DNA of 64,000 nucleotides from Betaproteobacteria bacterium (GTDB lineage Bacteria > Pseudomonadota > Gammaproteobacteria > Burkholderiales > SG8-39): positions 124,001-188,000 of the forward strand of contig JACPYS010000012.1 in NCBI GenBank assembly GCA_016195915.1, read 5' to 3'. The notes beneath the pieces were generated by a model. The model made no database searches. It worked only from the letters and a program-made list of their open reading frames with translations, and was not told the origin of the DNA. This document shows, in pieces, positions 18,279-27,305 of the stretch (positions are counted from its first letter, which is position 1; each line of letters begins with the position of its first letter). The translations under genes and the position numbers were made by a program.

Positions 18279-19562
18279 TTACGCCTGGCCGAGCAGCAAC
18301 CGCACTCCAAGCAGCGAAATTTCCGGTATGTAGGTGATCAGTATGAGCGCAACCAGGTAGATCAGCAGGAACGGAACGATGCCCCGGTATATCACACCCG
18401 GCTGCAAACCGAGCACCGATTGTGCAACAAAGATGTTCATGCCAAACGGGGGATGAAACAGTCCGATGGCCAGGTTCACCGTGACCACGACGCCGAAGTG
18501 CACCGTGTCGATTCCGACTGCCTTGACGAGGGGAACGAGCAGCGGGGTCAGCAGAAGGATTGCCGACAGCGGGTCCAGAAAGCAACCCACCACGAGCAGG
18601 CCGACGTTGATTGCGGCGAGCAGCATCCATGCCGACACGTGCAGCGAATCGAGCCACGCGACCATCGCCGCGGGAACCTGGTTGACCGTAAGCAGCCAGG
18701 CAAACACGTTCGCGCAGGCGACGATCAGCAGCACCTGCCCGGTGAAAATGGTGGTGGCGGCAGCCGCTTCGAGGATCTCGCGCCAGCCCAGTTCCCGATA
18801 GACGAACCGCGTGACGAATGCCGAGTAAACGCAGGCAACGGCCGCGGCCTCGGTGGGTGAGAACACGCCCCCGTAGATGCCCCCGAGGATGATGAAGGGG
18901 GCGCCCAGCGCCCACACCCCGCGGCCGGTGGCGCGAAGCAGAACCCTCGGCTGAAACCGCTCGCCGGCGCCGACGCCATTGCGCCGGGCGAACCAGATCA
19001 CGTAGGCCGCAAGCATGGCGGAAATGAGCAGCCCGGGCAGTATTCCAGCTGCGTAAAGCCTGGGGACGGATTCCTCGGCAGCCATTGCATACACGATCAT
19101 CGGAATGCTGGGAGGAATGATGATGTCGATTGCCCCCACCGCGGTGATGAGCCCCGCGGTGAATTTTTCGGGGTAACCGGCGCCCCGCAACGCGGGAAGC
19201 ATGACCTTGCCGATGGTTGCGACCGTCGCTGCGCTGGCGCCCGAAATCGCGCCGAAGATCGCAGAGGCGCCCACCGTGGTGACCCCAAGGCTCCCGCGTA
19301 CCGACCCGACGCCCGCCTGGACGAAATCCACCAGCCTCTTTGCGACGCTGCCGCGCCCCATCAGTTCACCCGCGTAAATGAAGAACGGGATGGCCAGAAG
19401 CGCGTAGGCGTCGATCGCGCCGAACAGGTTCTGGTGCAGGGCTGCCAGAGGCAGCTTCATGTAAAACACCAGCGCCACGGTGACGCCCGAGAGCAGCACC
19501 AGGAAGATCGGAAACCCGAGCAGCAGCAGCGCCACCGGTATCACACCCAGCGCGAAGCTCAT
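18279..19562 (-). CDS. dctM: TRAP transporter large permease DctM
   Basis: This is the large membrane subunit of the second TRAP transporter, 427 residues, hydrophobic throughout. DctM landmarks are GASAIFGAISGASAATVATI and GAIDIIIPPSIPMIVYAMA. Its ATG overlaps the dctQ stop as ATGA. It ends 35 bp before the dctP start. Confidence 0.95.
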   Translation of the reverse strand: MSFALGVIPVALLLLGFPIFLVLLSGVTVALVFYMKLPLAALHQNLFGAIDAYALLAIPFFIYAGELMGRGSVAKRLVDFVQAGVGSVRGSLGVTTVGASAIFGAISGASAATVATIGKVMLPALRGAGYPEKFTAGLITAVGAIDIIIPPSIPMIVYAMAAEESVPRLYAAGILPGLLISAMLAAYVIWFARRNGVGAGERFQPRVLLRATGRGVWALGAPFIILGGIYGGVFSPTEAAAVACVYSAFVTRFVYRELGWREILEAAAATTIFTGQVLLIVACANVFAWLLTVNQVPAAMVAWLDSLHVSAWMLLAAINVGLLVVGCFLDPLSAILLLTPLLVPLVKAVGIDTVHFGVVVTVNLAIGLFHPPFGMNIFVAQSVLGLQPGVIYRGIVPFLLIYLVALILITYIPEISLLGVRLLLGQA

Positions 19563-20080
19563 GAACCCGACCCCTCGTTTCGCGACGGTTTGACTGGTTG
19601 CCTTTGCATCTGGCTGCGCACGAAGAGCATCCCGCGCCACAGCGCGATCAGCGCGATCAGGCCGAATCCGATAGCGACGGTGCCGTGCGGAATCCACATC
19701 GGAATCCCGGCGTTGTCGCTCGTCCAGCCGAGCGCGAGCATTTGCCAGGCGTAGTTCAGGGACTGGACGAGCACGATGCCGGCAATCAGCACGATCAACG
19801 CGAATTCGGCGGCCTGAAGGAAGCTGCGCATCCACGCAGGAAAGAACTGGACCAGCACATCCATCCTCAGGTGCTGGCGGCGCCAGGAGACCACTGCCGC
19901 GCCGAGGAAAGCCATGCCGACCATGATGTAGATCTGCACGTCGTCCGCTCCCAGGATCGACTTCCCGAGCGCGTAGCGGCCGACCACGTTTGCGAAGTTG
20001 AGCGCGACCGCAAAAACGAACGCGAGCGCAAGCGCCCGCTCGATCGCCCGGGTAAGCTTCTCGAATATCCTGTCGATCAT
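19559..20080 (-). CDS. dctQ: TRAP transporter small permease DctQ
   Basis: This is the small membrane subunit of about 173 residues with four hydrophobic helices. The DctQ motif after helix 2 reads VVSWRRQHLRMDVLV. I chose ATG 20080; GTG 20086 two codons upstream is equally possible. It lies 42 bp downstream of the partner gene of the selenoprotein. Confidence 0.9.
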   Translation of the reverse strand: MIDRIFEKLTRAIERALALAFVFAVALNFANVVGRYALGKSILGADDVQIYIMVGMAFLGAAVVSWRRQHLRMDVLVQFFPAWMRSFLQAAEFALIVLIAGIVLVQSLNYAWQMLALGWTSDNAGIPMWIPHGTVAIGFGLIALIALWRGMLFVRSQMQRQPVKPSRNEGSGS

Positions 20081-20122
20081 CAGCACCGGGCCTGCACGAC
20101 GCCCCGAGATCCGGCTTGGCGC

Positions 20123-21214
20123 CTAGCTGCGAAACAGGCTGCCATCCTTGTGCGCGATCGCTACGGTCACGATCTTGCAGGCGATCTGCGTCTGGACCGA
20201 CAGGCTGTGCGTTCCGGTGCCGCCCATCACCACGATGACGATGTCCTCCGGAGTCTCTGCAATCGGAATGCCGTAATCCGCATCGATGTCGGCGTACATC
20301 TTCATGTTCTTCCTGCTGTAGTTCACCAGGTTGCCGCGCGGTATGTCGCCGAACCGCAGCCGGCCGCGCTCCCACAGGAACTGCTTCACCTCCGCCTTGC
20401 TGTATCCGCCATTGGCGAACGTCTGCGCGTGCTGCGGGCACAGGATGAGCGCGGGCTGCCCTTCGCCATTGTAGTTTCGGTTGCCGACCGAAGGGAGCGA
20501 GTGGGCAAACGTCCGCAACAGCTCCTTTGCCGTCTGGCTGCCGCCGTTGTCGTCGATCATCGACGCAGGACAGGCCGGAATCATGGTCACCGTGCTGGCA
20601 CCCGCGGGGTGGCCGCGCTCGACGCTGAGCGGCTCCCACGGGCTTTGCTCTTCATTCTCTCCGACGCAGTGCTCGAACCGGGCGATGTGCCCCTGCGTGT
20701 GGATGTTCACGGAACCCGGTGTCCCACCGATGTTGGCCATGATGAGGCGGATTGCCCGGCCGATGGTTGCCGTGCTGCGCCAGCGGCTCCCCGTATGGTT
20801 GTAGCCGCAATTCAGGTCAATCGCGTTGCGGATCGGACCGTTGACCACGGCAAGGGCAGAAGTATTGTGCGTCGAGGTCTGCACTGCATCGAGGTTGAAC
20901 TTCGGCAGTGCCAGTGCCTGCACCGAAGCGATCAGTACCGGCATGTACTCCGGAATACATCCCGCCATGACCGCGTTCGCTGCGATGGCCTCAACGCTCG
21001 CCGCGCCCGACTTCGGCGCAAGGGTGGCGATCACGTGCGCGCGGGCCCAGCCCAGCGTTCGCTCGACGTAGTCGGTCATCAGGCGCACGCGGTCTTCCGT
21101 GGGAGGCACGATGGGCAGGCCATCGGTCATGTCGTTTTCGAGGCACCACGCGTTGGCAGCCTCCCATGATTCGCCGGCTGCCGCGCCCGGACTGTCCAGC
21201 TGCGCTGTGTTCAT
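20123..21214 (-). CDS. conserved protein of unknown function coupled to the UGSC-type selenoprotein
   Basis: I do not recognise a biochemical function. The 363-residue protein has no signal peptide or membrane helix. It has a distinctive NDMTDGLPIVPPTEDRV block near residue 28 and glycine-rich stretches (MANIGGTPGSVNIHTQGH; VVMGGTGTHSLS). Several cysteines are spread through it. Its ATG at 21214 overlaps the stop of the selenoprotein gene as ATGA, so the two are translated together and probably act together. It is followed by the TRAP genes, which suggests a role in metabolism of a transported organic acid. That link is inferred from position only. Confidence 0.7.
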   Translation of the reverse strand: MNTAQLDSPGAAAGESWEAANAWCLENDMTDGLPIVPPTEDRVRLMTDYVERTLGWARAHVIATLAPKSGAASVEAIAANAVMAGCIPEYMPVLIASVQALALPKFNLDAVQTSTHNTSALAVVNGPIRNAIDLNCGYNHTGSRWRSTATIGRAIRLIMANIGGTPGSVNIHTQGHIARFEHCVGENEEQSPWEPLSVERGHPAGASTVTMIPACPASMIDDNGGSQTAKELLRTFAHSLPSVGNRNYNGEGQPALILCPQHAQTFANGGYSKAEVKQFLWERGRLRFGDIPRGNLVNYSRKNMKMYADIDADYGIPIAETPEDIVIVVMGGTGTHSLSVQTQIACKIVTVAIAHKDGSLFRS

Positions 21215-21852
21215 TTGTCCGGCCCGGAAAGGTTGGGGTCGATGCAGTGCTTGTTGTCGCGCATCGCCGGGTGCACGTAGTCGATGCGCGTCTCGGTGGC
21301 AAGAGCGCCCTGACCGGTGAGCTGCTCGATGATCACCGGGAAGGCCGCCGCCGCCATTTCACGCAGTTGTTCCGGGGTGAGGTCGCTCACCGGATGCGGA
21401 GTGATCAGCACCGGTATGTTGTCGATGTTGTGGTTCTTGGCCGCCATCCGGGCATGCACGCGGAACGATGCGGAAATGACCGTCGACGTGGGAACGCCGC
21501 GCTTTTCCAGGTACGCCGAGTCGTGGATACACCACGACGCGCAGCCCCCTCAGTCACCCCACGCGTTGACGACTGCGTCCACCCTTCCATCGAGCTCATC
21601 GGCGATCAGGACGTTCGAGGTGAAGTTCTTGTGCACGGTATGAGTCTTGATGCCGGGAAATTTCTCCAGCATCATTTCTTCGATCAAGTGCAGGAATTGC
21701 GCCGCACCGGGTTTGAAGTTGTCGATGAAGCCGATGGACTTGCCTTGCAGCGAATGCAGCCGGCCTGCCAGCGCAACGGAGCTGCGCTGGATCTCGCCGA
21801 TGGGGCTGACAAGCCGCATTGAACCAAGGGCGGCGTTGGAAATATAGCTCAT
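21211..21852 (-). CDS. UGSC-type selenoprotein, in-frame UGA read as selenocysteine (Sec101)
   Basis: A single 213-residue protein is obtained if the TGA at 21552-21550 is read as selenocysteine. The site is GD-U-GGCASWCIHDSAYLE, close to the UGSC motif of the UGSC family of (seleno)proteins; here the motif is U-G-G-C. Frame, codon style and sequence character continue across the TGA. Immediately after it the message can form a SECIS-like hairpin (21538-21520). ATG 21852 has GGAG about 8 bases upstream, and the stop overlaps the next gene as ATGA. A thiol/selenol redox role is expected from Sec101 and Cys104 but unproven. A naive annotation would give two ORFs (21550-21852, 21211-21459) or a pseudogene. 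Confidence 0.85.
21520..21538 (-). promoter_or_regulatory. bacterial SECIS-like hairpin
   Basis: On the minus strand GTCGTGG (21538-21532) pairs perfectly with CCACGAC (21526-21520) around the loop TGTAT. The stem begins 11 bases after the UGA, and the loop falls 19-23 bases after it. G is the second loop base. These spacings and the loop guanine fit the loose consensus for bacterial SelB-binding SECIS elements. Confidence 0.75.
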
Positions 21853-21925
21853 GCTGGCTCTCCGGTAGGTGAAGCAGTGTGGAAAATCTTCCGGGACGCA
21901 TCTGGCGTTGTCAATAACGGTTCCG

Positions 21926-22900
21926 CTACTGCGGCGTGATGCCCGCATCCCGGATCACGCGCCCCCACTTGTCCTGCTCGCCCTTGACGAACGCGCCGAC
22001 CTGCTCCGGCGCGCCGCCCAACGGTTCCGCTCCCAGTTCCTGCAGGCGCTGCACGATCGCGGGCTTGGCGATCAGGCGGTTCATCTCCACATTGAGCAGC
22101 CTTACCACCTCAGGGGGTGTCTTCGCCGGCGCGTAGACGACGAACCAGCCGAGCACTTCGAATTCGTCCAGACCGACACTGGATTCGCGGAGCGTGGGCA
22201 CCTCGGGCAGGAGCGGTGTGCGCTTCGCGCTGGTCACTGCAATTGGGAGGAGTGAGCCTTTCTTGATGTGCGGCGTGATCACGGCGACGTTCTCGAACAG
22301 CATGGGCACGCGGCCGGCGAGCACGTCGGGCATGAGCGCACCGGTGCCCTTGTACGGTACGTGAATGATGTTCACGCCGGCGCTGCGCTTGAGCATCTCT
22401 CCGGCGAGGTGTTGGGCGGTGCCGGGGCTCGATGAGGCGTACTCGACCTTGCCCGGATTGTGCTTCAGGTAGGCGATCAGCGTCGCCATGTTGGTCGCGG
22501 GGAGGGTAGGGTGCACCACCAGCGCGTAGGGGGTGCTCGCGATCAGTCCGACCGGTGCGAGGTCCTTTTCCTCATAGGGCAGCGAGGCGTACAGAGATGG
22601 GGCAGTGCCGTGCGTGCTCGACACCATGAGCAGCGTGTAGCCGTCGGCGGGCGACCTCGCCAGCGCGCCCGTGGCGATGGTGCCGCTCGCGCCGGGCCGG
22701 TTTTCGATTACGAACGACTTGCCCAGGCGCTCGGTCAGTTCCTGCGAGACGAGGCGTGCGATGACATCGGTGGTGCCGCCCGGGGGGAAGCCGACAATCA
22801 TCTTCACCGATTGCGCGGGCCAGGCCTGCGCGAGCGCGTAGACCGGGGCAAGCAGCGCGGAGATCGGAACAGCAAACAGCAACAGCGCGCGCCTGAGCAT
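21926..22900 (-). CDS. Bug/TctC family tripartite tricarboxylate transporter receptor
   Basis: This is a periplasmic binding protein of the Bug family, common in Burkholderiales, that binds carboxylates or similar small molecules. It has 324 residues, a signal peptide (LLLFAVPISALLAPVYALA) and the typical start of the mature domain (KMIVGFPPGGTTDVIARLV). ATG 22900 has a strong GAGGAGG site. No TctA/TctB permease is adjacent, as is usual for orphan Bug receptors. It heads the operon with the UGSC pair and the TRAP transporter. Confidence 0.93.
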   Translation of the reverse strand: MLRRALLLFAVPISALLAPVYALAQAWPAQSVKMIVGFPPGGTTDVIARLVSQELTERLGKSFVIENRPGASGTIATGALARSPADGYTLLMVSSTHGTAPSLYASLPYEEKDLAPVGLIASTPYALVVHPTLPATNMATLIAYLKHNPGKVEYASSSPGTAQHLAGEMLKRSAGVNIIHVPYKGTGALMPDVLAGRVPMLFENVAVITPHIKKGSLLPIAVTSAKRTPLLPEVPTLRESSVGLDEFEVLGWFVVYAPAKTPPEVVRLLNVEMNRLIAKPAIVQRLQELGAEPLGGAPEQVGAFVKGEQDKWGRVIRDAGITPQ

Positions 22901-23261
22901 GGAGCCTCCTCGGTAGGTTGGTCGGGGCTTTCCGTCCGCTTGGATGGATTGTGTCGCTTCGCCCAGACCTACGCAATCTACCGTGCTCATCGAGACGTTC
23001 ACCTTTCTCGAGCGCAACGCCAATCGGGACGCCGCGCTGACGTGGAAGGACTCCATCTACAAGCCCGGAACCGTGAAGATGCTTGCGTGCGATCAGCGCA
23101 ATCTCGATCAGTCCGGGGAATATTTCCGGCGCACGGACCTGCACAAGTTGTCTGCGGTGGACGCGACCAGTTTCGTCATCATGAAGCGTGCCCGGATTCG
23201 GCTTGCGTTCGCGTTCGATTGCCACTTCGCGGTCGCCGGTTTCCGGTGCCGCGAACAGGCC
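22901..23261 (+). other. gap upstream of the Bug gene; unidentified open frame from GTG 22983
   Basis: The plus strand is open from GTG 22983 and reads MLIETFTFLERNANRDAALT onward through CDQRNLDQSGEYFRRTDL to about 23255. Codon third positions are GC-rich and the amino-acid mix is protein-like, unlike the shadow frame on the other strand. I do not recognise it. The frame then runs on into sequence antisense to the cyclase, so it may be a 3'-truncated gene. The Bug promoter must also lie here. Confidence 0.3.
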
Positions 23262-23491
23262 TTAGGCATCGGTACTCGAGCGCGTGAACTCGTAGGTGTC
23301 GCACTCGCAGGTGGCTTTTTTCAACGCGACGCGTTCCTCGCAGGCTTTCCGCCGGGCCAGCGGGCCCGTTTCAATCGCCACCGGCTCGCCAGGCGGATTG
23401 ACGACGGCGGCGCGGACGCCCGGCTTGTCTTCAGGTTGTTGGCGACCGGTTCCAGCGCTGCGCCCCCCCCGCGTTTGACCGCTTCCGCCAT
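23262..23491 (-). pseudogene. small ORF coupled to the cyclase gene, shifted in a G8 tract
   Basis: An ATG at 23491 overlaps the cyclase stop as TAATG and starts MAEAVKRGG. That frame then degenerates. If the run of eight G (23470-23463 on the minus strand) had nine, the frame would continue into the better-looking reading frame (VRAAVVNPPGEPVAIETGPL ... CECDTYEF) and end at 23262 as a 76-residue protein. I do not recognise the product. The shift may be a sequencing error, a slippage site or real decay. Confidence 0.4.
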
Positions 23492-26400
23492 TACGACAGT
23501 TGTACGAGCAGTCGCTTGCCGGCTCGCAGATCGCGCGTGTCGAACCCTTCGCTGAACGCGGCATAACGGCTGTTCAGCAGCTCCAGCGCCTGCGTATGCT
23601 CGCCGTTTTCGGCAAGCAGGCGCGAGAGCGAGCAGGCCGCGCGCCATTCGAGCGCGACCGCCGACTGCTCGCGAGCCAGCGCGATCGCCGATTCGAGTTG
23701 CGCGCGCGCCGTGCGTACGTCGATCTGCCCGAGCCCGAGCGCGATCTCCGCCTGCACGCGCAGCATGTCCGGGCGGAACAAACCCTGCTTCGTCTGGGCG
23801 GACAGTTCCAGCGCCTGCCTGACCAGTTCGAGCGCCTTCGCGCTGTCGCCGATCGCCGCCCTCGCTTCGGCGGCGAGGCACAGCATGTGCGGCAGCCAGC
23901 CGCGTTGCCCGAGGTTGTGGCATTCCTCGAGCCCTTCTTCGAGCAGCTTCAGTCCGTAGGCGGTCTCGCCGGCCTCGAAGTGCGCGATGCCGGAAAGCAT
24001 CATTCCCGTTCCGATCGTCTGCTTGAACCCGTGACGCCGCGACAGCTCGACCAGCTCATCGGCGACCGCGCCGCTACGCGCATGATCGCCGCGGCACAGC
24101 AAGGTGTAACTCGCCATCCAGAATCCGATCGCCATGCTGAACGGATGCGCCAGCTCGCGCGCGAGCGCGACTGCGTCTTCGGCGAGGCGCACCGCCTCGT
24201 CGGCAAAGCCGGTGAGCCAGCCGCTCATCGCGCCGACGCCTCGCGCGCATACGCCCGGATCGTGCCCGCCGAAGAGGTGCTTGTGATGATGGTGCGATTT
24301 GCTGTCGTACAGGCGAATCCCCTGTTGCGTGTCGGCACGCGAGATCGAGGCGTTGCCGAGGAGCAGGAAATTCGTCCAGCGCGAATGATGCGCCTGCAGC
24401 ACCAGGCCTGGATCGTTGAGCCGCCCGCTCAGCGTGACGAGCTCCTGCGCGCGGCTGGCGGCATCGTCTATCCGGCCGCTCACGGTCTTGAATATCCAGT
24501 CTCCCCACAACGCCATGAATCGCTCGGGATTGTCGCCGAGCGACTCGGAGATCTCGCAGGCGCGGGTGTAGTTCGCCCCGGCCTCGGCCGCGCCCAGGCC
24601 CTTGAGTGCGAGCAGCGCGGGTCCCAGCTTGAGCCGCACCGACAGTTCTTCTCCGAGGCGCGCGGTGGAGTGCGGCAGCAGCCCGATCAGTTCCAGCGCG
24701 CTGTTGCAGTGCCCGATCGCCTCCGCATAGCCCGAGCGCGATACCGCGAGCTCGCCGGCCTTCTGCCAGTATCGAATCGCCTCGGCCGGCATCGCGGCGC
24801 GGCTGAAATGATGTGCCACGACTTCCGGAGTGGAACGCGCATCGTCTGGAAAACGCGCGGAATAGGTTTCGGCGATGCGCCGGTGATGCTGTTGGCGGCT
24901 GCTCTTCAGCAGCGTGTCGTAGGCCGCCTCCTGGATCAGCGCGTGCTTGAACAGGTAGTGCGCGCGCGGCGGCAGGCCGCGCTGCAGCAGGATCTCGGCG
25001 CGCGTAAGCACCGAGAGCTGCGCATCGAGTTCCGCGTCGGGCAGATCGGAGACCGCGCGCAGCAGCGGGTAGCCGAAGTCGCGCCCCAGCACCGAGGCGA
25101 GCTGCGCCACTGCCTTCGCGCCGCCGAGCCGGTCGAGGCGCGCGGTCAGGGAGTCGCGCAGCGTGGCCGGGATCTCGGTGCCTTTGAGCGACCGCGCGAG
25201 CTCGAGCTGCCCGTCGCGCTCGATCACGACACCCGCGGCGAGCAACGCCTTGCACAGTTCCTCGACGAACAGCGGCACTCCGTCGGTGCGTGCAACGATC
25301 TCGTCGAGCATCGGCCCGGGCAACGGACGGCCGCCGGTCGTCGCGAGCGCCAGCGCCTCGATTTGCGTGCGCACCAGGCGGCCCAGCGGCATCGTGCTCA
25401 CGTGCGAGTGCAACGCCCAGGCCGGCAGGAACTCCGGCCGGAAGGTGAACACCGCGAGCACCGGCATCGTCGCGATCTGCTGGAGAATCAGGCCGAGCAG
25501 CTCCCGTGTGGAAGCGTCCACCCAGTGCAGATCCTCCACCACCAGTGCCAGCGGCTGGCGCTGCGCGTCGGCGGCGAGCCATGCCACCATCGCGGCGAGC
25601 GTGTTCTTCTTGCGCTGATCCGGCGACAGTCCGGGATCCGCGATGCGTCCGTTCGCGTCGATGCCGAGCAGGCCGGCGAACAGTGCGATCGTGGCATCGT
25701 CGGCCAGACCATAGGGACGCAGCAAATGCCCCAGCCTGGCGAGCGGGTCCGCGCGCCCGGCGTCGGGCACCGTCGCCAGTCCGCGCTCGATCAGTTCGAT
25801 CATCGGCCGCAGAGCGCTGTTCTGGTAGAACGGCGAGCAGCGCAGCGCTCGCCAGGCGCTTGCGTCGGCGGAAACGTGCTCGCGCAGCGCCGCAAGCAGG
25901 CGCGACTTGCCGATTCCGCCCTCGCCCGAAATGAGCACGACATGCCCCTCGCCGGTCTTTGCAGTCTCCCAGCGCTCGAGCAGGTTGCGAAGCTCCAGGT
26001 CACGCCCAAGGAGCGGCGCGCCCTGGGCGGGCGCCGCTTCCTGCGGGTGCAGGTCCACCTCGTCGATCGCCTCGAACAGCTCGAGCGGCTCCGATACTCC
26101 CTTGAGCGCGTGCCGGCCGACTGGTCGCAGCGTAAACCAGGGCTCGATGAGGCTGCGCGTCGCGGCGGTGAGAACGAGCGTCCCCGGTTGCGCTGCGCTT
26201 TGCACGCGCGCGGCGATATTCGGGGTTTCGCCGACGATCGCGCCCGCCTCGCGAGTATCGCCCGCACCCATCTCGCCCACGACCACCAGTCCGGTATGCA
26301 CGCCTACTCGCGCCTGGAGCGCCACGCCGTGCTCGGCGCGTATCCGCGTTGCGAGTCCCACCATGGCGGCAAGCAGAGCGTGCCCGGCGTGAACCGCGCG

Positions 26401-26808
26401 GCGCGCGGCGTCGTCATAGGCGACCGGATAACCGAAGTATGCGAACACGCCGTCGCCGGCGTACTGCTGGATGTGGCCGCCGAAGCGCGCGATCGCTTCC
26501 GCGCACGCGCTCTGGTAGGCGCGCAGAATCTCGCGCAGCATTTCCGGGTCGAGCCGCCCCGACAGCGAGGTCGCGCCCACCAGGTCCACGAACATCACGG
26601 TGAGCTGGCGGCGCTCGCCGTCCTCGCGCGGGCGCGCCGGCGCAGACGTTTCGACCTCCGCGAACGGCGTGCCGCACATGCCGCAGAAGCCCGCGCCCAG
26701 CGCGCTCGCTGCGCCGCAGCCCGCGCAGGTTTTCTCGAGCCGCGCGCCGCATGCCTCGCAAAACCGCTGTCCCGCACGCACCTCGATTGCGCATTTCGGG
26801 CACTTCAT
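23491..26808 (-). CDS. zinc-ribbon class III adenylate/guanylate cyclase with AAA ATPase and TPR domains
   Basis: This is a 1105-residue multidomain signalling protein. Residues 3-20 and 28-46 are two CxxC...CxxC zinc ribbons. Residues 65-245 form a class III nucleotide cyclase domain with metal-binding aspartates D75 (FVDLVGAT) and D119 (QYAGDGVFAYFG). About residues 270-700 form an AAA/STAND ATPase with Walker A GEGGIGKSR (near 293) and Walker B VVEDLHWVD. The rest is TPR-like helical repeats. The family is common in proteobacteria and looks like a sensor coupling ligand or partner binding to cyclic nucleotide production. Whether this copy makes cAMP or cGMP is not clear. It is monocistronic except for the small ORF behind it. 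Confidence 0.92.
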   Translation of the reverse strand: MKCPKCAIEVRAGQRFCEACGARLEKTCAGCGAASALGAGFCGMCGTPFAEVETSAPARPREDGERRQLTVMFVDLVGATSLSGRLDPEMLREILRAYQSACAEAIARFGGHIQQYAGDGVFAYFGYPVAYDDAARRAVHAGHALLAAMVGLATRIRAEHGVALQARVGVHTGLVVVGEMGAGDTREAGAIVGETPNIAARVQSAAQPGTLVLTAATRSLIEPWFTLRPVGRHALKGVSEPLELFEAIDEVDLHPQEAAPAQGAPLLGRDLELRNLLERWETAKTGEGHVVLISGEGGIGKSRLLAALREHVSADASAWRALRCSPFYQNSALRPMIELIERGLATVPDAGRADPLARLGHLLRPYGLADDATIALFAGLLGIDANGRIADPGLSPDQRKKNTLAAMVAWLAADAQRQPLALVVEDLHWVDASTRELLGLILQQIATMPVLAVFTFRPEFLPAWALHSHVSTMPLGRLVRTQIEALALATTGGRPLPGPMLDEIVARTDGVPLFVEELCKALLAAGVVIERDGQLELARSLKGTEIPATLRDSLTARLDRLGGAKAVAQLASVLGRDFGYPLLRAVSDLPDAELDAQLSVLTRAEILLQRGLPPRAHYLFKHALIQEAAYDTLLKSSRQQHHRRIAETYSARFPDDARSTPEVVAHHFSRAAMPAEAIRYWQKAGELAVSRSGYAEAIGHCNSALELIGLLPHSTARLGEELSVRLKLGPALLALKGLGAAEAGANYTRACEISESLGDNPERFMALWGDWIFKTVSGRIDDAASRAQELVTLSGRLNDPGLVLQAHHSRWTNFLLLGNASISRADTQQGIRLYDSKSHHHHKHLFGGHDPGVCARGVGAMSGWLTGFADEAVRLAEDAVALARELAHPFSMAIGFWMASYTLLCRGDHARSGAVADELVELSRRHGFKQTIGTGMMLSGIAHFEAGETAYGLKLLEEGLEECHNLGQRGWLPHMLCLAAEARAAIGDSAKALELVRQALELSAQTKQGLFRPDMLRVQAEIALGLGQIDVRTARAQLESAIALAREQSAVALEWRAACSLSRLLAENGEHTQALELLNSRYAAFSEGFDTRDLRAGKRLLVQLS

Positions 26809-26991
26809 CCGATCCCCTTGGGAATACGTTGGCAGTTGGGCGATTCTATATCGACAGCTGCGGGAGGAGGGTTACTGACGGCCTATCTCCAGTTACGTGA
26901 TCAAGATCGCACAAGAATCACATATATATACGGGCCTATTTGCGGAACTCGACCCGGGATCAGGATTCCCTTTGTTCCGCGGTGCTTGCGA

Positions 26992-27303
26992 TCACGCCTC
27001 GCTCTTATGCTCTCGAAGCACCCCGGTCCGGATGAGTTCCGACAAGTTCCTCTCCATCTGCCGCGGCGCATCCCCTCCGTTCAACAGCACGCCAAGTTCG
27101 ATGTTCAGCGCCAGTGCGAACGAAGTCATGTTCGCGCTCGACACGAAAAGCCGATCACTGTCGACCAGCACGCACTTCGCGTGCAGCGTTCCATGCTGAC
27201 CCTGGTCATTTCGTTTGCGGTGCTCCAACGGCCAAACGTAGACCTTCAGGACCCGAAGGTCCAGCAGCGACAGCCATTCATTGTGGTGGCGGGCGATCGA
27301 CAT
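26992..27303 (-). pseudogene. drmC: DrmMI/DrmC chimera: C-terminal HKD half of a DISARM phospholipase D-like protein
   Basis: The open frame of 103 residues starts with MSIARHHNEWLSLL, the start of a DISARM/PglX-type methylase, and then switches in frame to the C-terminal half of a phospholipase D-like protein. The HKD motif is intact: HAKCVLVDSDRLFVSSANMT, followed by LNIELGVLL. The best fit is DrmC of DISARM, which normally carries two such halves and is several hundred residues long. The joint lies at the end of a 46-bp repeat (27260). A single HKD domain can in principle dimerise to an active nuclease, so the chimera is not certainly dead. Confidence 0.65.
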
Positions 27304-27305
27304 GA
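27260..27305. repeat. 46-bp direct repeat, copy 2 (start of drmMI)
   Basis: This is identical over 46 bases to 28157-28202. Both copies begin 2 bp upstream of the MSIARHHNEWLSLL start codon on the minus strand. The two copies bracket the HigBA-like pair and indicate a duplication or recombination event. Confidence 0.9.

Noticed and set aside
21211..21852. Reading the UGSC-type gene as two short ORFs or a nonsense-mutated pseudogene
   Set aside because: Sequence quality continues across the UGA, the residue context is that of a selenocysteine motif, a SECIS-like hairpin is in place, and the far end is still translationally coupled to the next gene.
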